A DNA stretch of 64,000 nucleotides from DASTBU01 sp035711845 (lineage in GTDB: Bacteria > Acidobacteriota > Vicinamibacteria > Vicinamibacterales > 2-12-FULL-66-21). The position numbers and the translations under genes are program-made. The notes below the pieces were generated by a model. It did no database searches and had not been told where the DNA came from. It saw nothing but the letters and a program-made list of their open reading frames with translations. Of the stretch, positions 48,672 through 56,879 are shown one piece after another; positions within the stretch are counted from its first letter, which is position 1, and each line of letters opens with the position of its first letter. Where the stretch lies: assembly GCA_035711845.1 (NCBI GenBank), contig DASTBU010000080.1, positions 10,496 through 74,495 on the forward strand, read 5' to 3'.

Positions 48672-49748
48672 ATGCGCCGCATCCTCCACATCGACATGGA
48701 CGCGTTCTATGCGTCCGTCGAACAGCGGGACAACCCCTCCCTGCGGGGCAGGCCTGTCGCCGTGGGGGGCGACCCGACACAGCGCGGGGTGGTCGCGGCG
48801 GCGAGCTACGAAGCGCGCGCCCACGGCGTTCGATCCGCGATGCCGATGGCCCGGGCCGTCCGGCTCTGTCCCTCGCTCGTCATCGTCCGGCCGGACTTCG
48901 GGAAGTACCGCGCGGCCTCGCAGGCCGTGTTCGAGATCTTCCGGTCGGTGACGCCGCTGGTCGAGCCGCTGTCGCTTGACGAGGCGTACCTCGACGTGAC
49001 CGAGAATGCCTGGCAGGAGAGGCTCGGGCGCGTCGTGGCTCAGCGGCTGAAAGAGCGCATTTGCGAGACGACCCGGCTGACCGCGTCGGCGGGTGTCGCG
49101 CCGAACAAGTTCCTGGCAAAGATTGCCTCCGCATGGAGGAAGCCTGACGGACTGACCGTCATCGCGCCCGAGCGTGTCGAGCGGTTTCTGCAGACGCTGC
49201 CGGTGGATGCGCTGTGGGGTGTCGGTCCGGTCACGGCAAGGCGCCTGCACGAGCGCGGGATTCAACGGCTTGTGGACGTCCGGACCGTGGACCCGGAAGT
49301 TCTGCGGGAAGTGGTCGGCAGCCACGCCGAGTGGCTGCGCCAGCTGGCCGACGGCGTCGACGACCGCCCGGTCGTGCCGGATCGGATCGTGAAATCATCC
49401 GGCTCGGAGAACACCTTTGCCACCGATCTGACGGACCTGAACGAGATTCGTCGTGAAATCGACGGGATGGCGCGCGACGCGGCCGGGTGGCTGATGCGCA
49501 AGGCCCTCGTCTGCCGCACCGTGACGATCAAAGTCCGCTACTCGGACTTCACGACCATCACGCGCAGCGACACGCGGCAGCCGGCCACCAGCCATGCCGA
49601 CAGCCTCGCCGCTCGCGCTGTCGGGCTGCTGGATCGCACCGAGGCTGGAGAGCGAGCGGTTCGACTGCTGGGTGTCAGCGTCCACAACCTGATCGATCCG
49701 GAAGAGCCGGCGGACGCGCCGGCCCTTCCGTTTCAGGAGGAGGCGTGA
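48672..49748 (+). CDS. dinB: DNA polymerase IV (Y-family translesion polymerase)
   Basis: Error-prone translesion polymerase of 358 residues. Catalytic motifs: ILHIDMDAFYASVEQRDNP (Asp7, Asp9 region), the YEARAHGVRSAMP finger motif, and SLDEAYLDVTE with the paired acidic residues near 102-103. AGVAPNKFLAKIASAWRKPD and GVGPVTARRLHERG mark the thumb. The C-terminus (ALPFQEEA) resembles a beta-clamp-binding motif. ATG 48672 was chosen for MRRILHIDMD; the long upstream extension is not family sequence. No LexA box is evident. Confidence 0.95.
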   Translation: MRRILHIDMDAFYASVEQRDNPSLRGRPVAVGGDPTQRGVVAAASYEARAHGVRSAMPMARAVRLCPSLVIVRPDFGKYRAASQAVFEIFRSVTPLVEPLSLDEAYLDVTENAWQERLGRVVAQRLKERICETTRLTASAGVAPNKFLAKIASAWRKPDGLTVIAPERVERFLQTLPVDALWGVGPVTARRLHERGIQRLVDVRTVDPEVLREVVGSHAEWLRQLADGVDDRPVVPDRIVKSSGSENTFATDLTDLNEIRREIDGMARDAAGWLMRKALVCRTVTIKVRYSDFTTITRSDTRQPATSHADSLAARAVGLLDRTEAGERAVRLLGVSVHNLIDPEEPADAPALPFQEEA

Positions 49749-49749
49749 G

Positions 49750-51231
49750 CTACTCTTCGGACTGAGCTTCTCTGGCGCGCGCCCGTGCCCGCGGCGCGCG
49801 TGGCCTGGAAGGCGTCTTCCGCGCGCGGGGGACGGCCACGCCTTCCTGGGCCTTTCGCGGCGTACGTCCCGTGCCCTGCGGCCGCGTGCGATTCCGGGAT
49901 CGGGACCGGCGCGGCGCTGCCGTTTCCTCTGCGGAGGCGGCAGCTTCCACGTCGATCACCGGCGGCGGCGGCGCGATCTCCTGCACGGCATCCGCCTCCA
50001 CGACCTCGGGTTCGGTCACGTCCTCCTGCCCTGCAGTCCATTCGGCCGCGCGCTCCTCGGGCTCCGCCACGTTGCCGCGGAAGTCCTCATCCGGCTCGGT
50101 ATCCGCGAGGATGGGCTCTGTGGCCGACTGCATGACATTGCCCGGGAAAATCCGCATCACACCCTGCCGATCGCGCTCGATGCGGAACAAGCCCTCGCGC
50201 TGGCACGCGCGCATCAGATCCACGAGGCTGCCGAACCCGAATTTCCGTTCGTCGAAGCTCGAGTCGACGTTGCGCAGGAACTGCTTGGCCTGCCGAACGT
50301 ACATCGGCCAGCGGGGCGGGTTCTGCGCGGACTGGAACAGGCGGCGTACCTCGCGGATTCCGTCGGCCGCCCGCGGCGCGACGTCGAACTGCTGACCGCG
50401 TCGTCCGTGCGCCGGCTGCGCCGGCTCGGCAGCCTCGGCCCGCGCCTGCCGGCCGGGCGACTCCTCCGCAGCCGAAGCGGTCTCGCTCAGCTCCACGAGC
50501 ACGTTACGCCCGGACTCCCGAAGCACGACATGGCCGGCCGACTCGAGCTTCTGGGCGAAGTCCCTGAAGCTGCCCGCACCGTATGTGCGCTCCGAGAACG
50601 TGGAGTCGAGCTGCAGCAGCGTGCTCTTGAGCAGCCCGAGCTGCGGGGACACTTCGCGGTCGCTCAACACCTTGAGCGCGCGGCGGACGAGCGCCACGAC
50701 CTGATCGAGCGGCGCCTGGGTCACCGGGCTGCTCTGCCGGCCGCGCTCGGGCGAGCGGCGCGATCCGACCAGGTTCTCGTACGCGATGAACTCGTGGCAG
50801 TTGCGCTGCATCACCAGGCTGGTGAACGCGCGGCCGCCCACGACGAAAATCTGCTTGTCGTACTGTTTGAGCTTCTCGACGAGCGTGATGAAGTCGCTGT
50901 CGCCCCCGACGATCACATACGCGTTGATGTGGTTGTGGGTGAACGCCATCTCGAGCGCGTCGAGGGCGAGGTTGATGTCGGCGCCGTTCTTGTCGCCGCC
51001 GGGAGTGAGGTTGCGCTGGACGAGCTTGGTGGCGTGCTGAGTGAGCGAACGGCTGTAATCCCCTGCGCGGGTCCAGTCGCCGTACGCGATCTTCGAAACG
51101 ACGTCGCCGCGCTCCTTGAGCGCCTCCAGGACGACGCCGATGTCGAACGGCACGCCCAGCGTGCTCTTTACCCCAATCTCGATGTTGTCGAAGTCGATGA
51201 ATACCGCAATCTTGAGTCGTGTGTCTGCCAA
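49750..51231 (-). CDS. NYN-domain (LabA/DUF88) protein with two OST-HTH/LOTUS domains
   Basis: About 493 residues. The N-terminal NYN/PIN-like RNase fold has KIAVFIDFDNIEIG (first Asp pair), GADINLALDALEMA and YVIVGGDSDFITLVEKLKQY, with acidic metal ligands intact. Two OST-HTH repeats follow (about 178-260, LLKSTLLQLDSTFSERTYGA; about 300-365, QFLRNVDSSFDERKFGFGSL). A low-complexity acidic stretch and a very basic Arg/Pro/Ala-rich tail end the protein. The OST-HTH modules bind RNA in known cases, so RNA binding and possible cleavage are likely. The start is unsure: TTG 51231 begins at the domain, ATG 51327 adds 32 unconserved residues. Confidence 0.82.
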   Translation of the reverse strand: MADTRLKIAVFIDFDNIEIGVKSTLGVPFDIGVVLEALKERGDVVSKIAYGDWTRAGDYSRSLTQHATKLVQRNLTPGGDKNGADINLALDALEMAFTHNHINAYVIVGGDSDFITLVEKLKQYDKQIFVVGGRAFTSLVMQRNCHEFIAYENLVGSRRSPERGRQSSPVTQAPLDQVVALVRRALKVLSDREVSPQLGLLKSTLLQLDSTFSERTYGAGSFRDFAQKLESAGHVVLRESGRNVLVELSETASAAEESPGRQARAEAAEPAQPAHGRRGQQFDVAPRAADGIREVRRLFQSAQNPPRWPMYVRQAKQFLRNVDSSFDERKFGFGSLVDLMRACQREGLFRIERDRQGVMRIFPGNVMQSATEPILADTEPDEDFRGNVAEPEERAAEWTAGQEDVTEPEVVEADAVQEIAPPPPVIDVEAAASAEETAAPRRSRSRNRTRPQGTGRTPRKAQEGVAVPRARKTPSRPRAPRARARAREAQSEE

Positions 51232-51857
51232 AACCTGCCTGACTTTCCTGACGGCCTCCGTGGGGCCCCTTTCACGGGCGCCAAGGGGGACGTACGTGCT
51301 GCAGCCCCCGGGCGGGGGCGCGGCCATTTCCGGCCAATCCGTGGTGAAGGAGTCCCGGCTTTCCAGGCTTCCTTATATGGGAGATGACCCGGTCCTCCGG
51401 GGCACCCCTGAGGGGTACACAGGCGAACCGGCCATCCATCCATTATGGCCGTCTCGGGGGAAAGTCGCAAACCGTTATCAAAACGAGACTTGGCGGAACG
51501 CCCAAAAACCGCCGGCTGACTCGCTCCGGGACCGTCTTACTCCCTTCGCTGATCGCGTGGCTCAAAGGTCGGCCCGATCCGACAGGCCCGCTGCGGCCGG
51601 AGTCCGCGTACAGCTTCAGCAGTTGGCCGCGAGGCGCCGACGCCCGCGGCGCGCGGTGCCGCCGCCGCGCGATCAGCGACAGCGAGCACAGCATGTGGGC
51701 AGCTCTCTGATCCGAAGCATGCTCAGCGGTCACCGATTCCCGTTGCCGCCGGGGCTTGACAACCGTGGGAAATCCACCGCGCACGCCTGCGCGGTGGGGT
51801 GGTGAAGCGGGATGCATCGGCGGAGCGAGACGTCATCGCAATTGTGAAACTCAGGAC
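51232..51857. other. Long intergenic region with repeat element, no clear gene
   Basis: 626 bases. It contains a stem GGCCATCCATCCATTATGGCC-like palindrome at about 51430-51450, GC-rich direct runs and, at the right end, a partial family A element (51774-51853). The frames through it are arginine-rich and lack family features. An untranslated leader of the NYN gene is possible. Confidence 0.55.
51774..51853. repeat. Structured repeat, family A, copy 3 (3' part)
   Basis: A hairpin CCACCGC-GCACGCCT-(GC)-GCGGTGG, then GTGAAGCGGGATGCATCG and a tail GCAATTGTGAAACTCAGGACT. Copy 2 has the same loop GCACGCCT on a different stem and a closely similar tail. The 5' part with the ATACCGGGAGTAT hairpin is not recognisable here, so the copy is truncated or diverged. 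Confidence 0.65.
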
Positions 51858-53108
51858 TCAGCTTCCAGCCTTGACGCTGTACGCGTAAATCGTGTCCTGA
51901 TCCCGGAGATACAGTCTGCCCCCCGAGACGACCGGGTGCGACCAGGTCGGCAGCGAGCCTGCTCGAATCTGGAACCGCCCGTGCTCGCGGTAGCCGTCCG
52001 GGGTGGCTTCGGCGAGACCCACGACGCCTCGCTCGCTGAAGAGATAGAGCCTGCCATCGGCGAACACCAGCGAACCCTTGCCGACGCTCCTGTCCCTCCA
52101 GGCAACCTTCCCCGTGTCGAACTGCATGGCCATGAGGATGGCGCTCGAAAAACCGTACAGGTGCTCACCCACGAGAACCGAGCTGGCGTGGTGGTTGCGC
52201 ATCTCGCGCGTGAAGTACACTTCGCGCGCGCGAACCGCTCCGTTCTCGGCCGTCATCTCGAGCAGGGCCGCGCCGGTTCCGTAGTCGGAGGACAGGAACA
52301 CGCGATTCCCTCTCACGATGGGCGTCGCGATGTTCGCGGTGCGATTGGAGACCTGGCCATAGCTCCACAGCGCCCGCCCGCTCTGGACGTCGACGCCAAG
52401 CGCGCGCTCCCCCGTGAAGAACACGGCTTGCCTGAGCCCACCGAGCTGCTGCAGTACCGCAGACGAATATCCCGCCTGGTCGCTCTCGCTCTTCCAGAGT
52501 ACCGACCCGTCGGTCTTGCGCAGGGCCACGATCGAGGCACCGGGACCGCCGGCATTGATGAGAATCCGATCGGCCAGAACGAGCGGCGACTCGCTGAGCC
52601 CCCACGTGATGTTCGAACCGCCGAACTTCTGCAGTACGTTCACCGTCCAGATCACCTTCCCGGTCGCCGCATCCAGCACGGTCATGTCGCCGCTGGCCCC
52701 ATAGGCGTAAACGCGATTGCCCTCTATGGTGGGCGTGCTCCTCGGGCCGTCTCCACGGTCGTTGCCGAACCGTCGGCCGTGGTCGATCGCCCACAGCGGT
52801 TTGCCGCTCGCGGCATCGTACGCCTGCACGTATTCGCGATCGCCCCTCGCGCCGAGCGTGTAGAGCCGCCCGTTCGCGACGGCAAACGACGAGTAGCCCG
52901 CACCGGCGCCCGTGGCGCGCCAGGCGAGCGGCGGCCCGTTCGGCGGCCAGGATTGGAGCAGGCCGCGCTCGCTGGAGATGCCATCCCGGTTCGGCCCGCG
53001 CCATTGTGGCCAGTCGTCCAGGGCCCGATTCGAAACCACGGCATTCAGGGACAGACACGCAACAGGCGTGACGAGCGCGAGGATCCAACGGCGGGATACA
53101 GTTCTCAT
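51858..53108 (-). CDS. Secreted PQQ-like beta-propeller protein
   Basis: A 416-residue exported protein with a signal peptide (about 1-27; SRRWILALVTPVACL). The typical start DWPQWRGPNRDGISSERG is followed by propeller blades with repeated AxDAxTGKxxWxxN-like strands (YDAASGKPLWAIDHG, LDAATGKVIWTVNV, VDVQSGRALWSYGQ). This is the outer-membrane-assembly BamB/PQQ-binding-like repeat family; no PQQ-dehydrogenase catalytic motif is seen, so an enzymatic role is not supported. It is upstream of nothing obvious; the peptidyl-prolyl isomerase gene lies 22 bases further upstream on the same strand. Confidence 0.86.
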   Translation of the reverse strand: MRTVSRRWILALVTPVACLSLNAVVSNRALDDWPQWRGPNRDGISSERGLLQSWPPNGPPLAWRATGAGAGYSSFAVANGRLYTLGARGDREYVQAYDAASGKPLWAIDHGRRFGNDRGDGPRSTPTIEGNRVYAYGASGDMTVLDAATGKVIWTVNVLQKFGGSNITWGLSESPLVLADRILINAGGPGASIVALRKTDGSVLWKSESDQAGYSSAVLQQLGGLRQAVFFTGERALGVDVQSGRALWSYGQVSNRTANIATPIVRGNRVFLSSDYGTGAALLEMTAENGAVRAREVYFTREMRNHHASSVLVGEHLYGFSSAILMAMQFDTGKVAWRDRSVGKGSLVFADGRLYLFSERGVVGLAEATPDGYREHGRFQIRAGSLPTWSHPVVSGGRLYLRDQDTIYAYSVKAGS

Positions 53109-53130
53109 GAGCTATCTCCGTGAGCCGACG

Positions 53131-54252
53131 TTATCGTCTTTGGACGTCCATTCGTGGCTGGCGGTCTCGAACCAGCCGCACGGACTTCACATCAATCCGC
53201 TCGAGTGGCTCCTCCCCGCTGACTGCCGTCGTCTCGATCTTGTCGACCACATCCAATCCACCCACCACACGCCCAAAGACCGTGTACTTCCCGTCCAACG
53301 AGGGCGCATCACCGGTCACGATGAAGAACGACGTGGTGGCGCTGGCCGGATCGTCGCCGTGTGCCATCGAGAGAATTCCTCGAGTGTGCTTCGTATCGTT
53401 GAACTCCGGCTGCAGGTCGCGCACGAGCTTCTGCTGCTTCGCCGTCAGCGGCCCTCTCGTGGTGAGGTAGCCGGTCTGGATCACGAACCCGCGTACCACG
53501 CGGTGAAACGACGTGCCGTCGAACACCCCGGCCTGCGCCAGGCGCAGGAAGTTCCGGACGTGCTCGGGGGCCTTGTCGGGGAAGAACTCGACGCTGATGT
53601 CGCCGGCAGAGGTCTCCAGCACGGCCCGATACCGGGCCATGGATTCCGCGCTCTCGCCGGCAAAAGGTTCCGGCTCCGGGGGAGGCGTGTCGCGGATCGT
53701 GACGGAGCGAATCTCGACGCGTTCGATCGGCGCGCCGTTGGGTTCCGCAGGCGCCTGCGAGATCCTTTCGACGACGTCCAGCCCTTCCGACACGCGGCCG
53801 AAGATCGTGTACTTGCCGTCGAGCGCCGGCTGGTCCGTGACGCAGATGAAGAACTGTGCGCCCGCACTATCGGGCTTGCCCGGTTGCAGCACGGCAGCCA
53901 CCGCGCCTCGCGTGGCCTTCTGCGCGCTGCGCTCCGCTTGCAGCATGCCAAGCCCGCCGGTGCCGTACTGCTTGGTCCGGGCTGGATCCTTCGAGATGGG
54001 ATCGCCGCCCTGGATGATTCCCATACTGATGATCCGGTGAAACAAGGTCCCGTTGTAAGCACCCTCGCGCGCGAGCTTCATGAAGTAGCCGACATGATTG
54101 GGCGCAGCCTCCGGCTGCAGATCGATGACGAACGTGCCGGCCGTCGTATCCACCAGGGCCTGCTTCCTCGCCATCTCTTCCATCGCCAGGGGCGTCTTGT
54201 ACGGCGGCCCTTTGGGCGCCTGCAGGAGCACCAGGATGAGCGTCAGCAGCAT
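53131..54252 (-). CDS. Tandem cyclophilin peptidyl-prolyl isomerase
   Basis: A 373-residue protein with two cyclophilin domains in one chain: first about 38-185 (LFHRIISMGIIQGGDP, AGAQFFICVTDQPALDGKYT, FGRVSEGLDVV), second about 210-355 (SFHRVVRGFVIQTGYL, ATTSFFIVTGDAPSLDGKYT, FGRVVGGLDVV). The catalytic Arg of FHR is present in both. The N-terminus is a short hydrophobic segment (MLLTLILVLLQAPKG) suitable for export, so periplasmic folding of secreted proteins or cytochromes is likely. Two-domain prokaryotic cyclophilins are less common than single ones. Confidence 0.9.
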   Translation of the reverse strand: MLLTLILVLLQAPKGPPYKTPLAMEEMARKQALVDTTAGTFVIDLQPEAAPNHVGYFMKLAREGAYNGTLFHRIISMGIIQGGDPISKDPARTKQYGTGGLGMLQAERSAQKATRGAVAAVLQPGKPDSAGAQFFICVTDQPALDGKYTIFGRVSEGLDVVERISQAPAEPNGAPIERVEIRSVTIRDTPPPEPEPFAGESAESMARYRAVLETSAGDISVEFFPDKAPEHVRNFLRLAQAGVFDGTSFHRVVRGFVIQTGYLTTRGPLTAKQQKLVRDLQPEFNDTKHTRGILSMAHGDDPASATTSFFIVTGDAPSLDGKYTVFGRVVGGLDVVDKIETTAVSGEEPLERIDVKSVRLVRDRQPRMDVQRR

Positions 54253-54314
54253 CCCGTCAAGATAACCCAGATTTCTTTTCCTTTTCCCGCTTCCGGAGTA
54301 CCCTGCCGCACGAG

Positions 54315-54524
54315 CTCAGTCCTGCCTTTCGTAATTGCGGTGAGGCACCGAGGGCGGCGAGGCGCCCGCCCCGCAAGGCGCGAGGAGGGAGAATACCGGG
54401 AGTATGTGACCGACGAGCAACGCCGCGGGCCGTGGCCCCCCAACGCGCACGCCTGAGCGTTGGGGTGTGAAGCGGGATGCATCGCCGGCCGAATGCCACC
54501 GCAATTACGAAAGTCAGGACTGAG
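54315..54524. repeat. Structured repeat, family A, copy 2
   Basis: A 210-base element bounded by a near-perfect 28-base inverted repeat (54315-54342 and 54497-54524). Core: GCAAGGCGCGA, hairpin ATACCGGGAGTAT and GACGAGCAACGC. A stem CCCAACGC-GCACGCCTGA-GCGTTGGG follows at about 54439-54464, then GCGGGATGCATCG. The boundary arms differ completely from those of copy 1 but resemble the tail of copy 3. It fills most of the 312-base gap 54253-54564. Confidence 0.78.
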
Positions 54525-54564
54525 GTGGACAGCGGCAGCTCGCTGCCGCCTGGAGGATGGGGCG

Positions 54565-56166
54565 ATGAAACGTACCGGTGCGCTCTTCCTGATCGTGCTG
54601 TCGGTCGCGGCGCTTCCCGTGGCCCAGGAACCTCGGGAAAAACTGGACTATGAAACGATCGGCCGGATCAGGGATGAAGGGCTCAATCGCTCGCAGGTCA
54701 TGGATCACGTCAGCTGGCTGGCCGACGTGTACGGCCCCCGTCTGACGGGCGGACCGGGGATCTCGCAGGCGGCGGACTGGGCGGTGAAGAAGTTCGGCGA
54801 CTGGGGGCTGGCCAACGCCCATCGTGAGGCGTTCACGTTCGGCAAGGGCTGGTCGCTCGAGCGCTTCAGCGCGCACATGATCGAGCCACAGGTGCAGCCG
54901 ATCATCGGGATGCCAGGCGCGTGGTCGGCTGGCACCAACGGAACCGTGGCCGCCGACGTCGTCCTCGTGCAGATTGCCAGCGAGGCCGACGTCGCTCGTT
55001 ACCAGGGCAAGCTTGCAGGCAAGATCGTGCTGACGCAGCCCGCCCGCGCGGTCAGGATGCTCGAAGGGACGATCGTCCACCGGATGACCGACGAGCAGTT
55101 CGCCGAAGCTGCGACGACCCCCATTCCGGCCGCCCGCGGCGGACGCGGTGGCCGTGGAGGCCGCGGCGCCGGCGGGCAGGGGCTGCAGCAGCGGATCGAC
55201 CAGTTCTTCAAGGCCGAAGGCGTCGTCGCGCTGTTCAATCGGGGAAGCGACAGCGACCTCTCGTCGATCGGCAGCGGGCTGTCCACGCAGCACCAGCGAA
55301 CCGACGGCGGAACGATCTTCCCCTCGGGCGGCGGCTCGCGAGGCGACGATGCCGGCCAGGGATTGCCAACGGTGACGCTCGCCGTCGAGCACTACAACCG
55401 GATGGTGAGGATCCTCGACAAAGGCGTGCCGGTGAAGGTGGAGCTGAACGTCCAGACGAAATTCTACGATGAGACCAGCCCGAACGGCTTCAACATCGTG
55501 GCGGAGATCCCAGGCACCGATCCCGTGCTGAAGGACGAAGTCGTGCTCCTTGGCGCGCATTTCGACTCGGTGGCGTACGCGACCGGTGCGACCGACAACG
55601 CAACCGGCTCGGCCACCATGATGGAGGCGATGCGAATTCTGAAGGCAATCGGCGCCACGCCCCGCCGGACGATTCGCATCGCGCTGTGGGGCGCCGAGGA
55701 GCAGGGGCTGATGGGCTCGCGCGCCTACGTGAAGGAGCATTACGCGGATCCGTCGACCATGGCGTTGAAGCCGGACCACGCGAAGCTGTCGGCCTACTTC
55801 AACTCCGACAACGGCACCGGCCGCGTGCGCGGAATCTGGCTCCAGAGCAACTTCGCCGCGGCGCCGATCTTCAGGCAGTGGATCGAGCCGCTGCGCGATC
55901 TCGGCGTCGAAGCCGTCGGCCCGCGGTCCGTGAGCTCCACCGATCACGTATCGTTCGACAACGTGGGCCTGCCAGCATTCCAGTTCATGGTCGATCGCCT
56001 CGAGTACAACTCGCGGAGCCATCACTCCAACATGGATACCGTGGACCGCGTGCAACGCGACGACATGGTGCAGCAGGCGACCGTGGCGGCCGTGTTCGCC
56101 TGGAACGCCGCCAATCGCGACGAGAAGCTGCCGCGGAAGCCGTTGCGGAGGCAAGAGGGTTCGTAG
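54565..56166 (+). CDS. Secreted M28-family zinc peptidase
   Basis: A 533-residue exported aminopeptidase-like enzyme with a signal peptide (1-20), an inserted PA-type domain and a C-terminal M28 catalytic domain. Zinc ligands and catalytic residues are visible: LLGAHFDSVAYATGATDN (His, Asp, Asp), LWGAEEQGLMGS (Glu-Glu), the Asp in YFNSDNGTG and His in HHSNMDTVD. The PA region has a striking Gly/Arg insert (RGGRGGRGGRGAGG, about 193-206). ATG 54565 follows GGAGG. Vicinamibacterial-type genomes carry many such secreted peptidases, but that is recollection rather than evidence from here. Confidence 0.91.
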   Translation: MKRTGALFLIVLSVAALPVAQEPREKLDYETIGRIRDEGLNRSQVMDHVSWLADVYGPRLTGGPGISQAADWAVKKFGDWGLANAHREAFTFGKGWSLERFSAHMIEPQVQPIIGMPGAWSAGTNGTVAADVVLVQIASEADVARYQGKLAGKIVLTQPARAVRMLEGTIVHRMTDEQFAEAATTPIPAARGGRGGRGGRGAGGQGLQQRIDQFFKAEGVVALFNRGSDSDLSSIGSGLSTQHQRTDGGTIFPSGGGSRGDDAGQGLPTVTLAVEHYNRMVRILDKGVPVKVELNVQTKFYDETSPNGFNIVAEIPGTDPVLKDEVVLLGAHFDSVAYATGATDNATGSATMMEAMRILKAIGATPRRTIRIALWGAEEQGLMGSRAYVKEHYADPSTMALKPDHAKLSAYFNSDNGTGRVRGIWLQSNFAAAPIFRQWIEPLRDLGVEAVGPRSVSSTDHVSFDNVGLPAFQFMVDRLEYNSRSHHSNMDTVDRVQRDDMVQQATVAAVFAWNAANRDEKLPRKPLRRQEGS

Positions 56167-56196
56167 GGTTCAGGGTTCAAGGGGGTTAAGGGTTCG
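56156..56196. repeat. Heptad array, unit GGGTTCA (left of S23/Avd-like gene)
   Basis: AGGGTTC, GTAGGGTTCA, GGGTTCA, AGGGGGTTA and AGGGTTCG: degenerate units of GGGTTCA overlapping the peptidase stop codon. The complementary unit TGAACCC forms the array at 56731-56791, so the two are inverted around the gene between them. Confidence 0.8.
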
Positions 56197-56257
56197 AAGT
56201 CTTCTTCTTGTCTCGCACGTCCCAGCCGGTGGGTGCCTCGCCTTTGCAGGAGTCGAG

Positions 56258-56605
56258 CTACTCCAGTAGTCGTGTCGTCGCTGCGAGTGCCCTGGCGTTC
56301 AGCCGTCGGATCGTTGCGGCCTCTTCCTCGGTGATGTAGTGGCACTTCACAGCCTCTTTCACATGATTTCTCGTCTCCATGAGCGATCCCCGGGCGATGC
56401 GGGTGAATTTGGCGAATTCCCGCGGCTTGAAGCGGCCGAATCCTTCGGCGAGATTTCGAGGGGCGGAGCGCGCTGAATCACGAATCTGCTCGAACAGCTT
56501 CCGATCGCGCATTTCCCATCGCTGCGCGCAGGTGATGACCGCATCCCGCAGCTCTGTGCTGAGCTGCCACGCAATCAGCTCCTCGAGCGTGTGAGCAACG
56601 GACAT
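56258..56605 (-). CDS. Four-helix-bundle protein (S23 intervening-sequence / Avd-like family)
   Basis: A 115-residue helical protein. ELIAWQLSTELRDAVITCAQ, LFEQIRDSARSAPRNLAEGF, GRFKPREFAKFTRIARGSLM and ETRNHVKEAVKCHYI match the four-helix-bundle family once named 23S rRNA intervening-sequence protein. This fold includes the accessory protein Avd of diversity-generating retroelements, which binds nucleic acid. No reverse transcriptase or variable-repeat pair is visible here. ATG 56605 gives the family N-terminus; the longer frame reads repeat DNA. Flanked on both sides by inverted GGGTTCA heptad arrays, an arrangement that looks like a cassette. The ribosome site is weak. Confidence 0.85.
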   Translation of the reverse strand: MSVAHTLEELIAWQLSTELRDAVITCAQRWEMRDRKLFEQIRDSARSAPRNLAEGFGRFKPREFAKFTRIARGSLMETRNHVKEAVKCHYITEEEAATIRRLNARALAATTRLLE

Positions 56606-56730
56606 GCAGCCGCAGAAGCAGGATCGGGACCACGCAGGAAAAGCCCTGCTTTCCACCGCGGGGCGCCATGAGTACGCAGAAGATGCGCTTCCAGACATCT
56701 GCCAGTTGTCACAATCTGCACCGCGAACGA

Positions 56731-56791
56731 TGAACCCCTTGAACCCCTGAACCCCGGAACCTTGAACCCTGAACCCTGAACCTTGAACCCC
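56731..56791. repeat. Heptad array, unit TGAACCC (right of S23/Avd-like gene)
   Basis: TGAACCCC, TTGAACCCC, TGAACCCCGGAACCT, TGAACCC, TGAACCC, TGAACCT, TGAACCC. Inverse complement of the array at 56156-56196. It lies upstream of the four-helix-bundle gene and 88 bases before the AddB-like gene. Confidence 0.88.
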
Positions 56792-56879
56792 TCCTTCACC
56801 CGTGCTACTCTGCCGCCACAGCTGCGTGGCGCGGCTGTTTCGGTGACCCGGCACGGTGTCCGGGGGGGAAAGAGGTTGC

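Noticed and set aside
51415..51490. GEMM/c-di-GMP-like riboswitch before the NYN gene
   Set aside because: GCAAACC and GGGGAAAG strings recall the motif, but order, strand and required stems do not fit.
56258..56605. Diversity-generating retroelement
   Set aside because: The Avd-like fold is present, but there is no reverse transcriptase, no template/variable repeat pair and no C-type lectin target nearby.
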